A stretch of DNA of 64,000 nt from assembly GCA_021234155.1 (NCBI GenBank), contig JAJEKV010000002.1:36309107-36373106 (forward strand), given 5' to 3'. Shown here piece after piece: positions 1-12,492 of this stretch. Source of the DNA: Isoetes taiwanensis (Eukaryota; Streptophyta; Lycopodiopsida; Isoetales; Isoetaceae). The notes beneath the pieces were generated by a model. It was given only the letters and a program-made list of their open reading frames with translations, did not search any database and had not been told where the DNA came from. Each line of letters begins with the position of its first letter. Within the stretch, counting starts at the first letter, position 1. Both the position numbers and the translations under genes were made by a program.

Positions 1-1185
1 ACAATATAATCAACCAACATTGTATATCCACATAATATGATAAAAATAAAAATAACATCCAATGCTAATCACATGCATCTAACTTACTGTTAGGGTTCAT
101 TGATTAGGGTTCGAGATATAAACTGGGGGTTCTAGAATGGTTCTACTAGAGATACAAGATATATGCTAACTCATCTGGAATCCTAACTTCTAGATGATCT
201 ACCAAGGAAACTACTTCAAATACTTGCTCTAGAGGAACTTCCACGTACTCCTGGCGTCTCCACCGCTCCCCGAGTGTTTTGGAGTTCATTCCACTCCTTT
301 TGATGCGCACATGCTCTTGGGGCTGCTGTGCGATGCTATGCTACAACAAGACGATTCCCGAAATGGAGTTTTGAGTGCGAACAATGTTTCAGGATTGTTG
401 GAGCCAAAAATTGGTATAGGGTTAAGGTTTGGCCATTAAGAGGTTAGGGTTGCCATGTCACGTCATGTGGCTCTAGTAGGGTGCGTCCATGTGGCGGGTT
501 GCCAATAGGATGGAACCATGTGGAAATGGTTCCACACCTAAGGTTGGCTAAGTTATGCATAATGATTTAGCCATGTTCCCTTCTCTGCACTAAGGTATAC
601 AAGGCTACTAAGGTAGGCTTGTATGGTGACGTGGTCTAAATATATGTATTTATACCATATATTTTAGAGGAACATCACATCCTTGCTGAGGCTGCTATGG
701 CTCATAAGGCTTTAGCTGGAGCCAACTATGACCACCAATGGGATACCTTGGGGACCTCCAATAGTTTCTTTCAAATTTTCTATTTATTCTTTAATGACTT
801 GGATTCTTTATTTGACAAACTTCATTCTGAAGAGCATTACCTGGGAGGGACATGTACATGAGGTCGACCCATCTACAATGCAACTTTCAGGCTATAGAGG
901 CCCTCTTCTAGGTCAAGACTAAAGTTATGAGTAGCATCACTCTTACATGGGTTCTCGCATATGATGACATTTGGAGGTTCAATCGAGAACTCAAACCATA
1001 TTTTGAGGCCAAGTTGAAGATTTATGAGAATGCTCGAGATTCCTGGATTCTGCATTTACTAGATTCGAATGGTTATGGCTCGAACAGGCTTGATAGCACA
1101 CTAATATTGCATATGCTATCATCACTTTGGACGGTGTGCCTGATCTGTTGTGACTCCACTCTCTTTTAAACTTTGATTTCACATA
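1..1185. other. No recognisable gene; short ORFs only
   Basis: Only short ORFs occur here (for example 728-922 and 927-1169 on +). None shows a family motif I recognise. Two TTAGGGTT-like words near 89-115 are isolated and do not form a telomeric array. The stretch is probably intergenic or old transposon sequence. Confidence 0.4.
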
Positions 1186-1189
1186 AAAC

Positions 1190-2045
1190 TTAAAACTTCA
1201 TATATTTAACAGAAAACTACCAAAATACCCCTATGAGTTTATGTAATTACCAAAATGCCCTTATGAGTTTCAAAAATACCAAAATGCCCTTGACTCAAAT
1301 AAATACACTGTATAAAATAAACATACAAACAAATTACCAATTTGCCCCTGCATACCAAACTTAATTACCAAAATACCTCTACACACCAAACTTAATTACG
1401 AAAATGCCATTACATAACAATTTTGATCAATCTACACCAAATTAATCACCAAGATGCTTACACACAAAACTTAATTACCAAAATACCCCCTATATACCAA
1501 ACTTGATTACCAAAAAATGCCCTACACATCAAACTTAATTACCAAAATACCCCCTACATACCAAACTTAATTACCAAAATGCCCTTATATACTTATCCTA
1601 AATCTATATTAAATGCCTCAAGAGTAGAAGTTTAAATTCAACGAAGAGATTACATAAGTCACAATCATCACTGAATTGGAGCCTTAAAACTGCATGCATT
1701 GTGTCTCTTCCATTACACCTTCCATAAAGATATTTGCATTTAGGTTTTGGACGCCATAACAAGACTGTGTAGGGGTATTTTGGTAATTAAGTTTGATGTA
1801 TATGGTATTTTGGTAATTAAATTTGGTGTAGATTGATCAAAATTGGTATGTAATGCCATTTTAGTAATTAATTTTGGTGTGTGAGTGTGTTTTGATAATT
1901 AAATTTGGTGTGTAGGGGCAAATTGGTAATTTATTTGTACGTTTATTTGAGTCAGGGGCATTTTGGTAAATTTGAAACTCATAAGGGTATTTGGGTAATT
2001 ACATAAACTCATAGGGGCATTTTGGTAGTCTTCCCTATATTTAAA
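1190..2045. repeat. Foldback-like inverted repeat with internal minisatellite
   Basis: The left arm (about 1195-1580) is built from degenerate units of the form TTACCAAAATGCCC. The right arm (about 1760-2040) is largely its reverse complement, with units of the form GGGCATTTTGGTAATT. Specific non-repeat words match as well: the ACTCATAGGGG end, the TTTGAGTC segment and the segment containing TTGATCAATCTACACC each recur inverted and in the same relative order. The spacer (about 1590-1755) is non-repetitive. Transcribed, it would form a long hairpin. This is the architecture of a foldback or MITE-type element; no transposase ORF is inside. Confidence 0.7.
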
Positions 2046-2179
2046 TAGTGGTTTCCTAAAAGGTTTTGTTCCCTCCTTTGGAGGTAGTTAGATAGTCGCT
2101 ACTTAAACCTTGTTTCCAAACAACTTGTTTTGGGTTTTTTTATACTACTATGTAAACTTCTTACAAAGTATTATAATCT

Positions 2180-2268
2180 CAAAAAAAAAAAGAAAAAGAA
2201 AAAAGAAAATAAAAAAGAAAGAAGAAGAAGAAAGAAAGAAAGAAGAAGAAGAAAGGAAGACATCCATT
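2180..2268 (+). repeat. Purine-rich simple repeat (A/GAA)n
   Basis: An almost pure A/G tract on the + strand, made of AAAAAG and GAA units. It creates a spurious Lys/Glu-rich ORF over 2110-2298. Confidence 0.85.
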
Positions 2269-2419
2269 AGATTGGGTCCCTGTGGACTTAGAAAATGAAA
2301 TCAATTCAACTCAATTCTAATCTCAAGCTTTCCTTTAACAATTTTTACATTTCAGTTTCTACTTTCACATTTTAACTTCCTCGACATGAACATTCTTTTT
2401 GTCAACTGCCTTTTATTTT

Positions 2420-3025
2420 CTTTTCCTCGACTCTTTTTGGACAGTCTTTTGCTAGATGTCCAAATTTATTGCAGTCATAGCACTTCCTAGTCTCACCTTC
2501 ATTTGATTGCCAATTAGTGTATATCCTTCCTACTTCCACCTTCCTCAGTTCCCCCTGATTGATTTCCCTTTAACTTTGTGTTGAATGTTGTGGAATATAG
2601 ATTAGCTTGCTTGAGAAAATGTTTCTTCTTGTATATCAAAGCAAATTGTTCCCAAGCTGCTTGTGCACTCTCAGCTGCCCCTACTTAGGCTATCAAATTG
2701 TCATCCAAATATTTCATACGTCTATTGGCCTCCCAATTCCTCTGTATGTTGCAAGAGATTATTTGTATGCTTCAAATAACTTTGCATCTGTATCTACTGA
2801 TTCAAGCTTCTTTGCAGATATCATGCCTTTGACTATCTGTGCAGCAGTAGGCTTTCATGACGCAATGGGAGGTTCATCAATGGAGACAATATTTCATATC
2901 CCTTGCTCGGCCAATTTCCACAAAACTTGATGAACCAATAGAAAGCATTAGAATGAGAAAGCTTCTTGATTCTACCATCTTTGCCTGGAGTCCCCAAATG
3001 ATCGTGCTGCTCTGATACCATATTT
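2420..3025 (-). mobile_element. Copia-type retrotransposon gag fragment
   Basis: Read on the minus strand, 2430-2500 encodes a retroviral-type zinc knuckle, KCYDCNKFGHLAKDC, the CX2CX4HX4C pattern of Ty1/copia gag. Upstream on the same strand (2600-2760) lies a typical copia gag stretch containing NRRMKYLDDNLIA and AWEQF. The N-terminal part (2833-3021) contains FYWFIKFCGNWPSKGYE. Stop codons and frame changes break the reading frame, so this is a dead fragment. The primer-binding-like sequence just upstream supports the orientation. Protease, integrase and reverse transcriptase parts are absent. Confidence 0.75.
3009..3020 (-). other. Primer-binding site-like sequence (initiator tRNA-Met type)
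   Basis: The minus strand reads TGGTATCAGAGC, the usual primer-binding site of plant LTR retrotransposons, complementary to the 3' end of initiator tRNA-Met. It sits immediately before the gag fragment, as expected at the inner edge of a 5' LTR. The LTR should lie at higher coordinates from about 3025, but I could not define its far end. Confidence 0.65.
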
Positions 3026-4620
3026 GCTTATACAACTTTGTCACACGCCTCTATCAAATTGTGGCTAAATTTATAAAGGCTTAACATTCTTCTGCGAGAA
3101 GCGCATTCGAAGGTGTCTAGGAGCTCAAACAACAAATAACAACTGTAGTTGGTCAACCAGACACGCGACAATTGTCACTTCTTGTCAAATCCCAATAGGG
3201 TGATTCCCATGTGCTTCAGCGTCTAGAGCTGCCTAGTCAGTTAGTAACGTGGGCAACCACGTAGAGATCATTTATTTAGTGTACTAGCACAAATGGGAGG
3301 CCATTGGATAGATAGGGTTGATTGTGGCTTCCGTTTTCCTCCAAAATTTTCGAGGAATACACTTAGGTGGGTGCCAAGTCATCAAGGGACGTCAAATCTA
3401 CCTTGTGGTTCAAATTGTGCAGCATTCAACGGCGGAAATAACTTGCCAGAAGAGAAGACGATCGAATCCCTCTGCCCTCGATAAGCCTTATACTTAGCCG
3501 CTTCATTGTAGCATCCGCATTTTGACTCCTCGCCTTCTTTTCCTGCCTCACAATTCAGCTATATTGATTTGATTGGCTGGTGTCGGAAATGTGATCCACC
3601 AGGTACTGAATTTTGCTTCGTGCTTTTGTGTCTATGGTTTTCCTTTTTCGCAACTTCTTCAGCTTGACATTTTCCTTTCATAACTGTCAGCATGAGCTTA
3701 TCTGGATTACTGGGTGATTGGCCTTGTAGTGTCCAACCTTTGAGGCTGTCCTTGGCGTTTCATAAAACTGTCATAATGTCTTCGGAGGGATTATTATATC
3801 TAGATTTTCTGAATTGGGTAGGTTGTGAAGTTTGTTAAAAAGAATTATCTAACACAAAGTGGTCTGTAAGATCACAAAAGACAGTTGTGAACTTATTCTA
3901 AGTAACATTCCAGGAATCAATGATTTTTTTGTGAAAGGCAGAAATATTTCTTATTATCCTGGTTGTACGTTTGAAGTTTAGTGTATGCTAAGTTAAGTTG
4001 GCCTGTTATCAGATGTGTTTGGTCCTTTTATCATTGTATGTGTCTCACTATGCGATATGTTCGCAGGCAAAAGAATAATGTCGTCATTGCGGGCCGGCAT
4101 TCATGGGGACTTATACCATGATTATAATACTGCAGTACGCACTCATTATGGGTAAGAATGCCTATTTTATAACGTTCTTGTGTCAGGCCTTTAAGCAGAT
4201 TATAACAATGCGGATTATGTCTAGTTTTAGAGACCATCTTTGTTGAATAAATTTTGGTGCAACGTAAGGTAAACGGGGGCAGGAACGATAAGGCAATCTT
4301 GGTGTTGTGTGCCTGTTTCAGACCATACATTGAAAGTGCTTCCTTCTTACTAAATTTTCCCCTTCTTTTCTCTTTAGCAACTTTGTTTGACAACTAGCAA
4401 TCCATCTGGTCATGCAGCCATGTTATAGTTAAATGTTCGCTTGAATCAGGGTAAAATCTTTTCAGTACTTTAAAGCACACATCGTCTCAAAACCCCATCC
4501 CTCTGCACTTTTATGGATGACATAGGCTCATCCAGAACACCCTAGAAAGACACAGCACAGCACAGCTAGAAAGACAAGCTGTGTTTTTGTATTTTCATAT
4601 TTGATTTTCTCCTTCCTGGT
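3026..4620. other. Spacer: possible LTR remnant and ferrochelatase upstream region
   Basis: No convincing coding region. The first part should contain remnants of the LTR belonging to the gag fragment. A minus-strand ORF at 4031-4393 has no recognisable motif. The part nearest 4621 should hold the promoter and 5' UTR of the ferrochelatase, but no TATA element stands out. Confidence 0.4.
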
Positions 4621-7195
4621 ATGAACAAACTTAGATGTTGTTCTTCTATTAAGGGAGATGCTCAGTTACTTTCTTGGTCCTTGCGCAGTTACATTTCGAG
4701 ATCATGGGTTGTTACGAGGTCATCACTCCAGAAGCCTTTGGGGTTGGGCAGGAGGATAGGAGGATGTTTTAAGAGTCACAAGAACAAGTGCAGTTCAAGG
4801 GGATCACTATTGCTTCCTTACACAGAAGATCCTTGTGCACCCATAAGAGCGATTCTAGCTGGAGAAGGTATTGGGGACATCAAGAAATTGGAAGAAGAAA
4901 CAGAAAGAGTTGGTGTTCTGCTTCTTAATCTTGGCGGCCCTGAAACTTTGAGTGATGTCCAGCCTTTCTTATTCAATCTATTTGCAGATCCTGTAAGATG
5001 ACCTCATCCTTGTTGTATTCATGCTGCAGCATTAAAACATTTATGTCTGATTGGATACTTGTTTAAGTGTATGGCTATGAATTAAGAGATTATTAAGATG
5101 TTGCCAGGAAAGAGTATTCCATCCTCCTGAATCTCCAGAATGTGGCTTTTTTGTAAAATGTTCACATCTATCTTTCTTGTTGCTTATCGTGAACAACATT
5201 TGTTTATGTTATTGTCCCATTTATGCTTTGTTGCAATGTTGTGCAACAGGATATTATACGATTGCCTCGAATGTTTAGGTTCCTTCAGAGCCCGCTTGCT
5301 CAATTTATCTCTACTCTTAGAGCTCCAAAAAGTGAACAAGGATATGCTGCAATTGGAGGAGGATCACCATTGCGCAGAATAACTGATGAGCAGGTTTCTG
5401 CTTGTCATGTCTGTGATCATTAAGTATTAAAACATGTCTTATATCATTGTTATATAATAATTTTTTCCCAGGCATCGGCGTTGCAGAAATCTTTAGAATC
5501 AAAGAACTTGCAGTGTCATGTATATGTTGGGATGCGATATTGGCATCCCTTCACAGAGGAAGCAATTGAACAGGTAGATAACTCCTTTTTAATAGAATGC
5601 TAAACTTCTATATTCCTCTTATTAGCCCCTTTTTATATTCAATCTAACAGGAGCTCATAGGATGACTAACTAGTGTGCATGTAGATTAAACGAGACAAGA
5701 TAACGAGACTTGTTGTCTTGCCACTCTATCCTCAATTTTCAATATCAACAAGCGGCTCAAGCTTGCGTCTTTTGGAGAGAATTTTCAGGTAGCTTGCCAA
5801 AGAGTATCCTAATTGACAAATTTTAAAATTAGGCATTAATGTTGTATGTTTGTTTTACATTATTTGTTATTTCATTCAGGGAGGATGATTACCTTGTAAG
5901 CATGCAACATACAGTGATTCCATCTTGGTATCAACGTCGTGGATATGTAAATTCAATGGCTACGCTTATTGAGAATGAAATTGTGAAGTTCAAAACCCCA
6001 ACTGAGGTATATATCGAACCTGAGTTGTCTCGTGATTCTTACATCTTTAGTGTCCCCAAAATTGATTTCAAATGATTTAAATCATTGAAATTATATGCTT
6101 TATGTGTAATGTTAACTAGCAAACTACCTCTATATATGGTTTTTCAGGTGCATATCTTTTTTAGTGCTCATGGTGTTCCAGTTGCATATGTTGAAGAAGC
6201 TGGCGACCCCTACAAAGCTGAAATGGAGGAATGTGTCAATTTAATTATGGATGAGTTGCGGTCAAGAGGAATAGAAAATGATCACACACTTGCATATCAG
6301 GTGCTTAGATCAGCCCACTATGGTTGTGAATGATGGCCACTTTTTTGTTTATGATTTCTTTTTCTAAATTTGTAGAGTCGTGTTGGACCAGTTGAATGGT
6401 TGAAACCATACACTGATGAAAAGATTAAGGAGCTTGGAAAGATGGGGGTCAAAGATCTTCTAGCAGTTCCAATCAGGTTAATGTTCTGCATGCATTATAT
6501 TCTGCATATCTTCTTATATTAGAGGTTGATGTCATATTAGAACATCTGATGTTTACTGCCGCGTTCTGTTCACTAGTTCCAGTTTCTTTCATATCTGTTG
6601 GATCTAGAAGGTTAACGTAATGTTTGAAATTATGCAGCTTTGTGAGCGAGCACATTGAAACTCTAGAAGAAATTGATGTAGAATATAAGGAACTTGCTTA
6701 TGAGTCTGGAATCCGTAACTGGGGGCGTGTTCCTGCATTAGGATGTGATCCAACATTTATATCCGACTTGGCAGATGCTGTACTTGAAGCTCTCCCTTAT
6801 GTTGGAGCTATGGCCGTTTCAAACATAGAAGCTAGGCAGGTAGGTATGCAGATATTTCCTGGAATTCACATTGCCATCCTTTATAAATGAAGAAAACGGA
6901 GATTAACTAGCAGTAAGTTAAGACGTATAATGTGTTAACTTATTCCCATGCTGATGTTGGCATTCTGCAGTCTGTTGTGCCACTTGGCCGTGTTGAGGAA
7001 TTACTAGCTACATATGATATCCAACGAAGGGAGCTTCCTCCTCCAGTACCAGTATGGGAATGGGGCTGGACAAGGAGCGCTGAGACTTGGAATGGTAGAG
7101 TGGCAATGTTGGTGGTTCTTGTTCTTCTTTTACTTGAGATAACCACAGGAAAGGGCTTGTTACATCAATGGGGAATTTTACCAATTCAGAGTTAA
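4621..7195 (+). CDS. FC2: Plastid ferrochelatase with C-terminal CAB helix (FC2 type)
   Basis: Inserts Fe2+ into protoporphyrin IX, the last step of heme synthesis, in plastids. Nine exons with consistent GT-AG junctions: 4621-4992, 5250-5393, 5472-5573, 5685-5788, 5880-6006, 6148-6300, 6376-6476, 6638-6839 and 6971-7195. They join to 509 codons without a stop. Residues 1 to about 70 are basic and Ser-rich, as in a transit peptide; the fold begins at [14 protein letters not shown]. The catalytic His is His291 in FFSAHGVP, followed by [11 protein letters not shown]. The conserved acidic loop is [13 protein letters not shown], about residues 369-381. The last exon carries a proline-rich linker and a CAB-type helix with ETWNGRVAM, the mark of plant and cyanobacterial FC2-type enzymes. 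Length fits the family. The start is the ATG that opens the transit-peptide frame. It looks fully functional. Confidence 0.96.
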
Positions 7196-8380
7196 ACCAC
7201 CCTTTTTCATTCTTCCACAAACATGTGTATTCTGGCTACCAAGACCATTGCCATCCACGGATTAGTTTACACTTTGGTCAGAATAGAGGAATTACGTTAG
7301 AATATGGAGACACAAATAGTAAATCCCTTCTCATCATTTTGCGCCAGTTGATCTGACCGTCAACTCCAGCCACCTATAAAGTATAAAAGATGACACATGA
7401 TGTTAGAATGACCCACAAGTTTTATATCAAAAAAATAGGAGGCCTCCATTTTTGAAGAACATTTTTGTAAACTGCTTTCAATACCTGGTAGAATTCACAT
7501 TTTAATGCACATAATATAATGTAATATTACTTCTGTATAACCTTTCATACCTGTTTTTTGGAATTTTTTGTTCAAGTCAGGAAAAGTAGACCTTAAGTTT
7601 TGTGGTGCTCACTAAGAAAATTAGACGATTCTTCTATCTACAGACCAGTCCTAATTCTGTATAAGGTTTTATGCATTTTTATTGAATTTTTTGGGATCAA
7701 CATGTACTATATAATGCCTTAAAGGGTCAGGAAAATGATCAAAATGCCATTTGAAATTAGAGAAGAAAAGATTCAGAAAATACGAAATGGGTCTATCGAT
7801 AATAGAAAGGATTATCCATAAATACAAAGGATTATCCAAACGCTCAACTGGTTAGTTGCTAATCATGTGTTGCCACTTATTAGTTCCTTGCCTTGCAAAA
7901 GTCCGTTTTTTGGCCACGTGTTAGTTCCTTGTCTTCCAAAAGTATTGATTTTTATTACTGGTACAAAGAATTTTATTGTGGGGCTGTTGCAAATATTTCT
8001 CTTTATCTCTTTAACAACTCACTTTAGTAATTTAAATTGCATATTTGGAAACATGTCAGTTGAATCCGCTACTAGCCTCCAGCATTTGTAAATGTAGTGC
8101 GTGGTTAACATTAGATTTGTGTTAGTTCCGAAGATGACGCAAGATTTCAACCTACGATTTTACCTTTGTTCTAGTGCAAGGTTTGTTTTTGACGATAATA
8201 GAATTCCCTCTGTTGAGCTTAGCTTTTCTCTAGAACATGGGGAGTTTGGAGGAGTGTAAATGTTAGCTCTGTGAAAAGTGGAATCAATTGTTGTGATGAT
8301 GTTTAAGCTTACATGATTTGGAGGTCCATATGTTTACGCATGCTGATTCACACCGGTGTCTTACATGGATGTCCAATTTG
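7196..8380. other. Ferrochelatase 3' region and spacer, no gene seen
   Basis: AT-rich sequence after the ferrochelatase stop. Several AATATAATG-like stretches around 7510-7530 could serve for polyadenylation. I see no coding region with a recognisable motif. Confidence 0.4.
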
Positions 8381-9455
8381 GGGATCTGCAATATTAGGCA
8401 AGACATGGAATAAGTAGAAGGGGTGCTTAAGCTTTTCTCGCAAGAGGAGATGGGGATTAAGAAACAAGTACTATATGCAATGCTCATCGCAAAAAAAGGG
8501 GATGCTTCTGCTAGAGGCAGGAGCTCTATATCAGACATTAATGTATGTAAATAGACTTGAAGGGCTAAATTCAGGTAGACTCCCATATATAGCAGCACAA
8601 ACCTTATGCAAAAAAAAGGCTGGTACAATGATGTTCAGTGTTGGGCAAGCAAATGGGGATGAAAGAATGTGATTGGCCAGACACCGCGGAAGGAATCCGA
8701 GACATTGTACAGACACAAGCAATTGAGAAAAAATGGCAACAGAAGGAATCAAAGATGGAGTTTTATCAAAGGAAAGTAAATCCAATGCTGGTTTATACAG
8801 AACAAGATTATTTAATGTTTCGCAGCCATGGATTAGGAAAATAAGGGAGGTACAAGTTAAGCTCATATAGGCTGAGAATAGAAACTAGAACGTGGGAATG
8901 CATTTTACGAGAAGAGTGGACACGTTGTTTATGTGAAGGCGGGCAGATTGAAGATGAGAATCATGTCTTCTTGATTTGTATGAGTTACAATGATATTAGA
9001 GGAAAACATATGGTTACAACTAGAAGTTGTAAAGTTAAATGGGACCTGCAATATCAGGCAAGACATTGATAAAGTAGAAGGAGTGCGTAAGATTTTCTTG
9101 CAAGAGGAGATGGGGATTAAGAAACAAGTATTACATGCAATGCTCCTAGCAGAAGCCGCGATGCTTCCCCTAGAGGCAGGAGCTCTATATTAGACATTAG
9201 TGTATGTAATTAGACTTAAAGGGCTAAATTATGATAGACTCCCATACGTAGCAACACAAACCTTGTGTGAAAAAGGCTGGTACAATGATACGTAGCAACA
9301 CAAACCTTGTGTGAAAAAGGCTGGTACAATGATGTTAAGTGTCGGGCAAGCAAGTGGGGGTTGGAAGAATGTGATTGATTAGATACCGTGGAAGGAATCC
9401 GAGACATTGTACAGACAAAAGCAATTGAGAAAATGTGGCAATAGAAGGGATCAAT
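8381..9455 (+). mobile_element. LINE 3'-end fragment, partly tandemly repeated
   Basis: The + strand carries the C-terminal part of a non-LTR retrotransposon ORF2. At about 8850-8990 the frame reads through one stop into a segment with RLRIETRTWE and then TRCLCEGGQIEDENHVFLIC. This Cys/His cluster matches the zinc-binding domain that follows the reverse transcriptase in many LINEs. The preceding part (8638-8844) contains EGIRDIVQTQAIEKKW. A block beginning near 8381 recurs from about 9041 (offset 660 bp) with about 85-90% identity by eye. The right copy abuts the DUF7869-like gene at 9455. Confidence 0.65.
9246..9333 (+). repeat. 44-bp perfect tandem duplication
   Basis: Positions 9246-9289 are repeated exactly at 9290-9333, inside the right-hand LINE block. 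The left-hand block has the segment only once, so the duplication is younger than the 660-bp repeat. Confidence 0.9.
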
Positions 9456-12240
9456 AGCAGTCTTGCCTGGGATGACCTTTGGGGTCCATGAAAACAAAAT
9501 AGTATCTAACTCAACCCAATCATCCCCTTCAATAGGGTTTCTCTTCTACCTCTTTGTCCAACAGTCTCTATACCTTTCTTCCTCTGCCACTGCATTTAAC
9601 TGGTGCACTGGACACCACCACTCCACACGAACTTTGTTCACATTGCGGTCACCTACTTCTTTGCAAACCTCTGAGATGGTGTAACCCATCCACACAGGGT
9701 ATATCTCTTTGCGCTTTGGTACTATAAGTGCAAATTGATGGCAAAGCAAGTCATCTTTGGGATCATAATCCTCCAGCCCGAGATATTTAGGCCTTCCTTT
9801 CCTAGGACCAACATAGTGTTTTTTCGCTGAACCGGAGGAGCCATGGACTTGCGAATACTACTAACCATATCATCAGCTTCCTCAGGTGTTATCAAGTCTC
9901 TCCACTTAGTCTTAGGTAGCCATCCATCTTTGAGTTCATCAGAGGATGTGTCTACTTGTCCCAATAATCCATGTACCTGTGTCCAACAATCTATCAATGC
10001 AAGGTTGGTATCATCGGGGTTATTTTTCCAATACTTGATGTATTCAGAAATGCCGTCCAATGTGCTTTGCAATGAATCCACCTCTGGAAAAGGCTTAAGA
10101 ACTTTTGGTTTACCCCTTGGAATCTTAGGTTTACCATTTTCATCTTCGTGCCATATATGTACTCCCTCATCTGGCCTCCATTTATCATCTGAAGGTCTCA
10201 TCTTCCATTGCATGATTGGCTTATTTCCCATGACCCAGAAAGTGTACTGAAGAGGTCTAGATTGACCTTCCATATCAAGAGCATAACCTTCGATAAAATT
10301 CTTCCAATCAGGCACCTCTTGTATGATCAACCCTATAGGAGAAGGTGAAATGCATTCACTAAGAACTTCCATTAGTCTAGGAAGGTTGGTCACAGTTTGA
10401 GATTTCAACTGCAAGACTATACTTCCCAAACAATGCATCCACATCCTCATGAGTATGTCCGGCATTAAGAACCCTAAATTCACTCTTTTCAAAGACACCC
10501 ACGGCTGTTAAATAAGATAGGAATGAGAACATATACCTGTTTTTATTCTGTCCAGCACAATTGTCAAGTTGGAGGAGGAACCTTGGTGGTAGATCTCGAG
10601 GTTGGGGACGTGAACTTGAGGCTCCAACATGTTCAGAAGCACCTGACTTCCTAAACCTTGCTATAGTAAACTTCTCTAAATTATTAGGCTTTCTATCCAA
10701 CAATGCACTTAAGAGTGGTTGGCTACCACCTCCAGGGTTGTGGAGGTCACCAGAATAACCACTCTCATAGTTCCTCAAGCACCTCATCACACTTCCAATA
10801 TAAAAATCAGGACCATCACTCCACAATTGCAAACTAAAATGGCCATAATAAATTGGCACCGAGCCATGCACTATTGCACCTGTCAGAGAGACTTGCAAAG
10901 GATAAGCTCTATTGATTTGCTTGGGTATGTAACTATATTGTGGCAAACAAGTCTTCGATTGATCCATCTTGTCATGTATAATATTACAAACATAGTTATT
11001 GGGTTCCAAACATGATAATGTTCTCCACATCCAATAAGTGGATCTACATGATAGTTGGTCTGTCATGTGATCTTTCATTTGCTCCCTTATCTTAGCCCTT
11101 TGGCTTGGTTGCTTGGTCTTATCAAGAATCTCTTTCAACTTAGCACACAAGTTGCACTTTGCAAAGTTGTTCGAAGTGTCTATAGTGACATGCTTGAAGT
11201 GCTTGCTCCATAGTCTACTGAAGCTGGGTTGAGATATTGCAGGTACCTGTAGTTCTCGAAGCAAAGCATTCACTTCCTCCAATATGCTCTTCTGGGTACA
11301 ATGGGATGGCAATCTCTTCTCGACAACTATTTTTCCCTGTTGATCTTTCCTACTTTTATGTGGCATATTCTCAGCATTGAATTCAACACATTTTTCAAAA
11401 ACCTCCCTAGCAGCCAGGATCCTAGAAGTTGGCCTCAACATGCCATTATTTCCATGTAATGCAATTTTACTCCCCTTTGCATGACTTGCTTGCCAATTTT
11501 GCCAAGATGAAATTGGAATGCCATGAATATGTATCCATGCAACTTTACATATCCATGTCCCTAGCAGTGGGTATTTTTTTTTCTTTGGAAAATTTTCATC
11601 TTGAAGTGCAAGCCTCATGAATGGAGTACATGTAAGTCCTCCTCTCATCACAAGTATACTCTTGGAAGGTGGCTCTTGCTTCTACCAATTCATCAATTTC
11701 AAACTTCTGAACACAATTAGCCCAACAACATTCCATTCCCCTTACCTTAGTCAGAGCTTCACGTGAACAATCACTACTTGACTTGGACCTCTTGCTAGGA
11801 TAATGTTTCACCACTGAGTGTGCCCTCTTCTCTGAAAATGTGGTCCTGGCAGCTATTGGAGGTGCATTAAGAAAATCAGTGTCATCCACAACCTCTGGCT
11901 CTGGTAAAAGGAATTCTCCTATAAACTCAATGCAGGCTATAGGCCATGGCATGATGCATGGAACCTCCAATTGTTTAATACAATGCAATCCTGGTGATTT
12001 GATCCTTTTTCCTTCCATTTTTCCTCTAAACTTGTTATGGCCACACCCACTTTATCCTTTCATCATTGACAGCCTGGATAGGATCAGCTAGTATGATAGT
12101 TCCTTCACCTACTAGCTCCTTATTGCATTGGTGCTTCAGTTTCACCTTCTTATTCTTCCAATCCAACCTACTGTAGAGGATAATTTGCTTAGTAGTCTCA
12201 GCCTCAACACCCTTTGGGTGGTCCACAGCATTGACCTACA
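9455..12240 (-). pseudogene. DUF7869-like transposase-like gene, module A copy
   Basis: Read 12240 to 9455 on the minus strand, five overlapping frames together encode one protein of roughly 900 residues. Its order is: a start region with GEGTIILADPIQAVNDER (12035-12226); a segment with GMECCWANCVQKFEIDELV (about 11600-11760); the core (10377-11651) with KIALHGNNGMLRPTSR, KRLPSHCT and a CXXC pair; LQLDNCAGQNKNRYMFSFL near 10540-10567; GHTHEDVDALFGKYS near 10425-10461; and a tail with YPVWMGYTISEVCKE and NKVRVEWWCP. The Asp-rich LDNC..QNKN and GHTHEDVD motifs resemble the DUF7869 family, which I take to be an RNase H/DDE-type fold. Frame changes at about 12045, 11610, 10400 and 9750 and a stop in the tail make it a recent pseudogene. 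A 5' splice acceptor-like TTGTAG precedes the coding start. The function call is inference. Confidence 0.65.
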
Positions 12241-12492
12241 AGAACACTGTTTACAATGGGGTAACAATGTGATAAGAACATGTGGTAACAATGTTGAAAC
12301 ATGTTGGGGGGATAGGTATTACATTTTTACCCTTTTTAGGATCCACACACTTCACCTATATAAAGTGAAATGTCTTAATATTAGTTCGAAAAAAGGACAA
12401 AGTAATTTTGAGAACCGATTAAAGGGAACTTTAAGAAATACCAAAAAAACCATTAAATGGACAAATATATGTTGTAAGTGCAGCCAAAAATA

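Noticed and set aside
89-115. Telomere-like TTAGGGTT words
   Set aside because: Only two isolated copies with unrelated sequence between them; no array.
2110-2298. Lys/Glu-rich small protein
   Set aside because: The frame is created by a purine microsatellite and has no other support.
3009-3020. tRNA gene
   Set aside because: Only the primer-binding complement of initiator tRNA-Met is present; no cloverleaf surrounds it.
5140-5423. Separate small ORFs within the ferrochelatase locus
   Set aside because: They overlap exon 2 and its introns; the spliced ferrochelatase frame explains the sequence.
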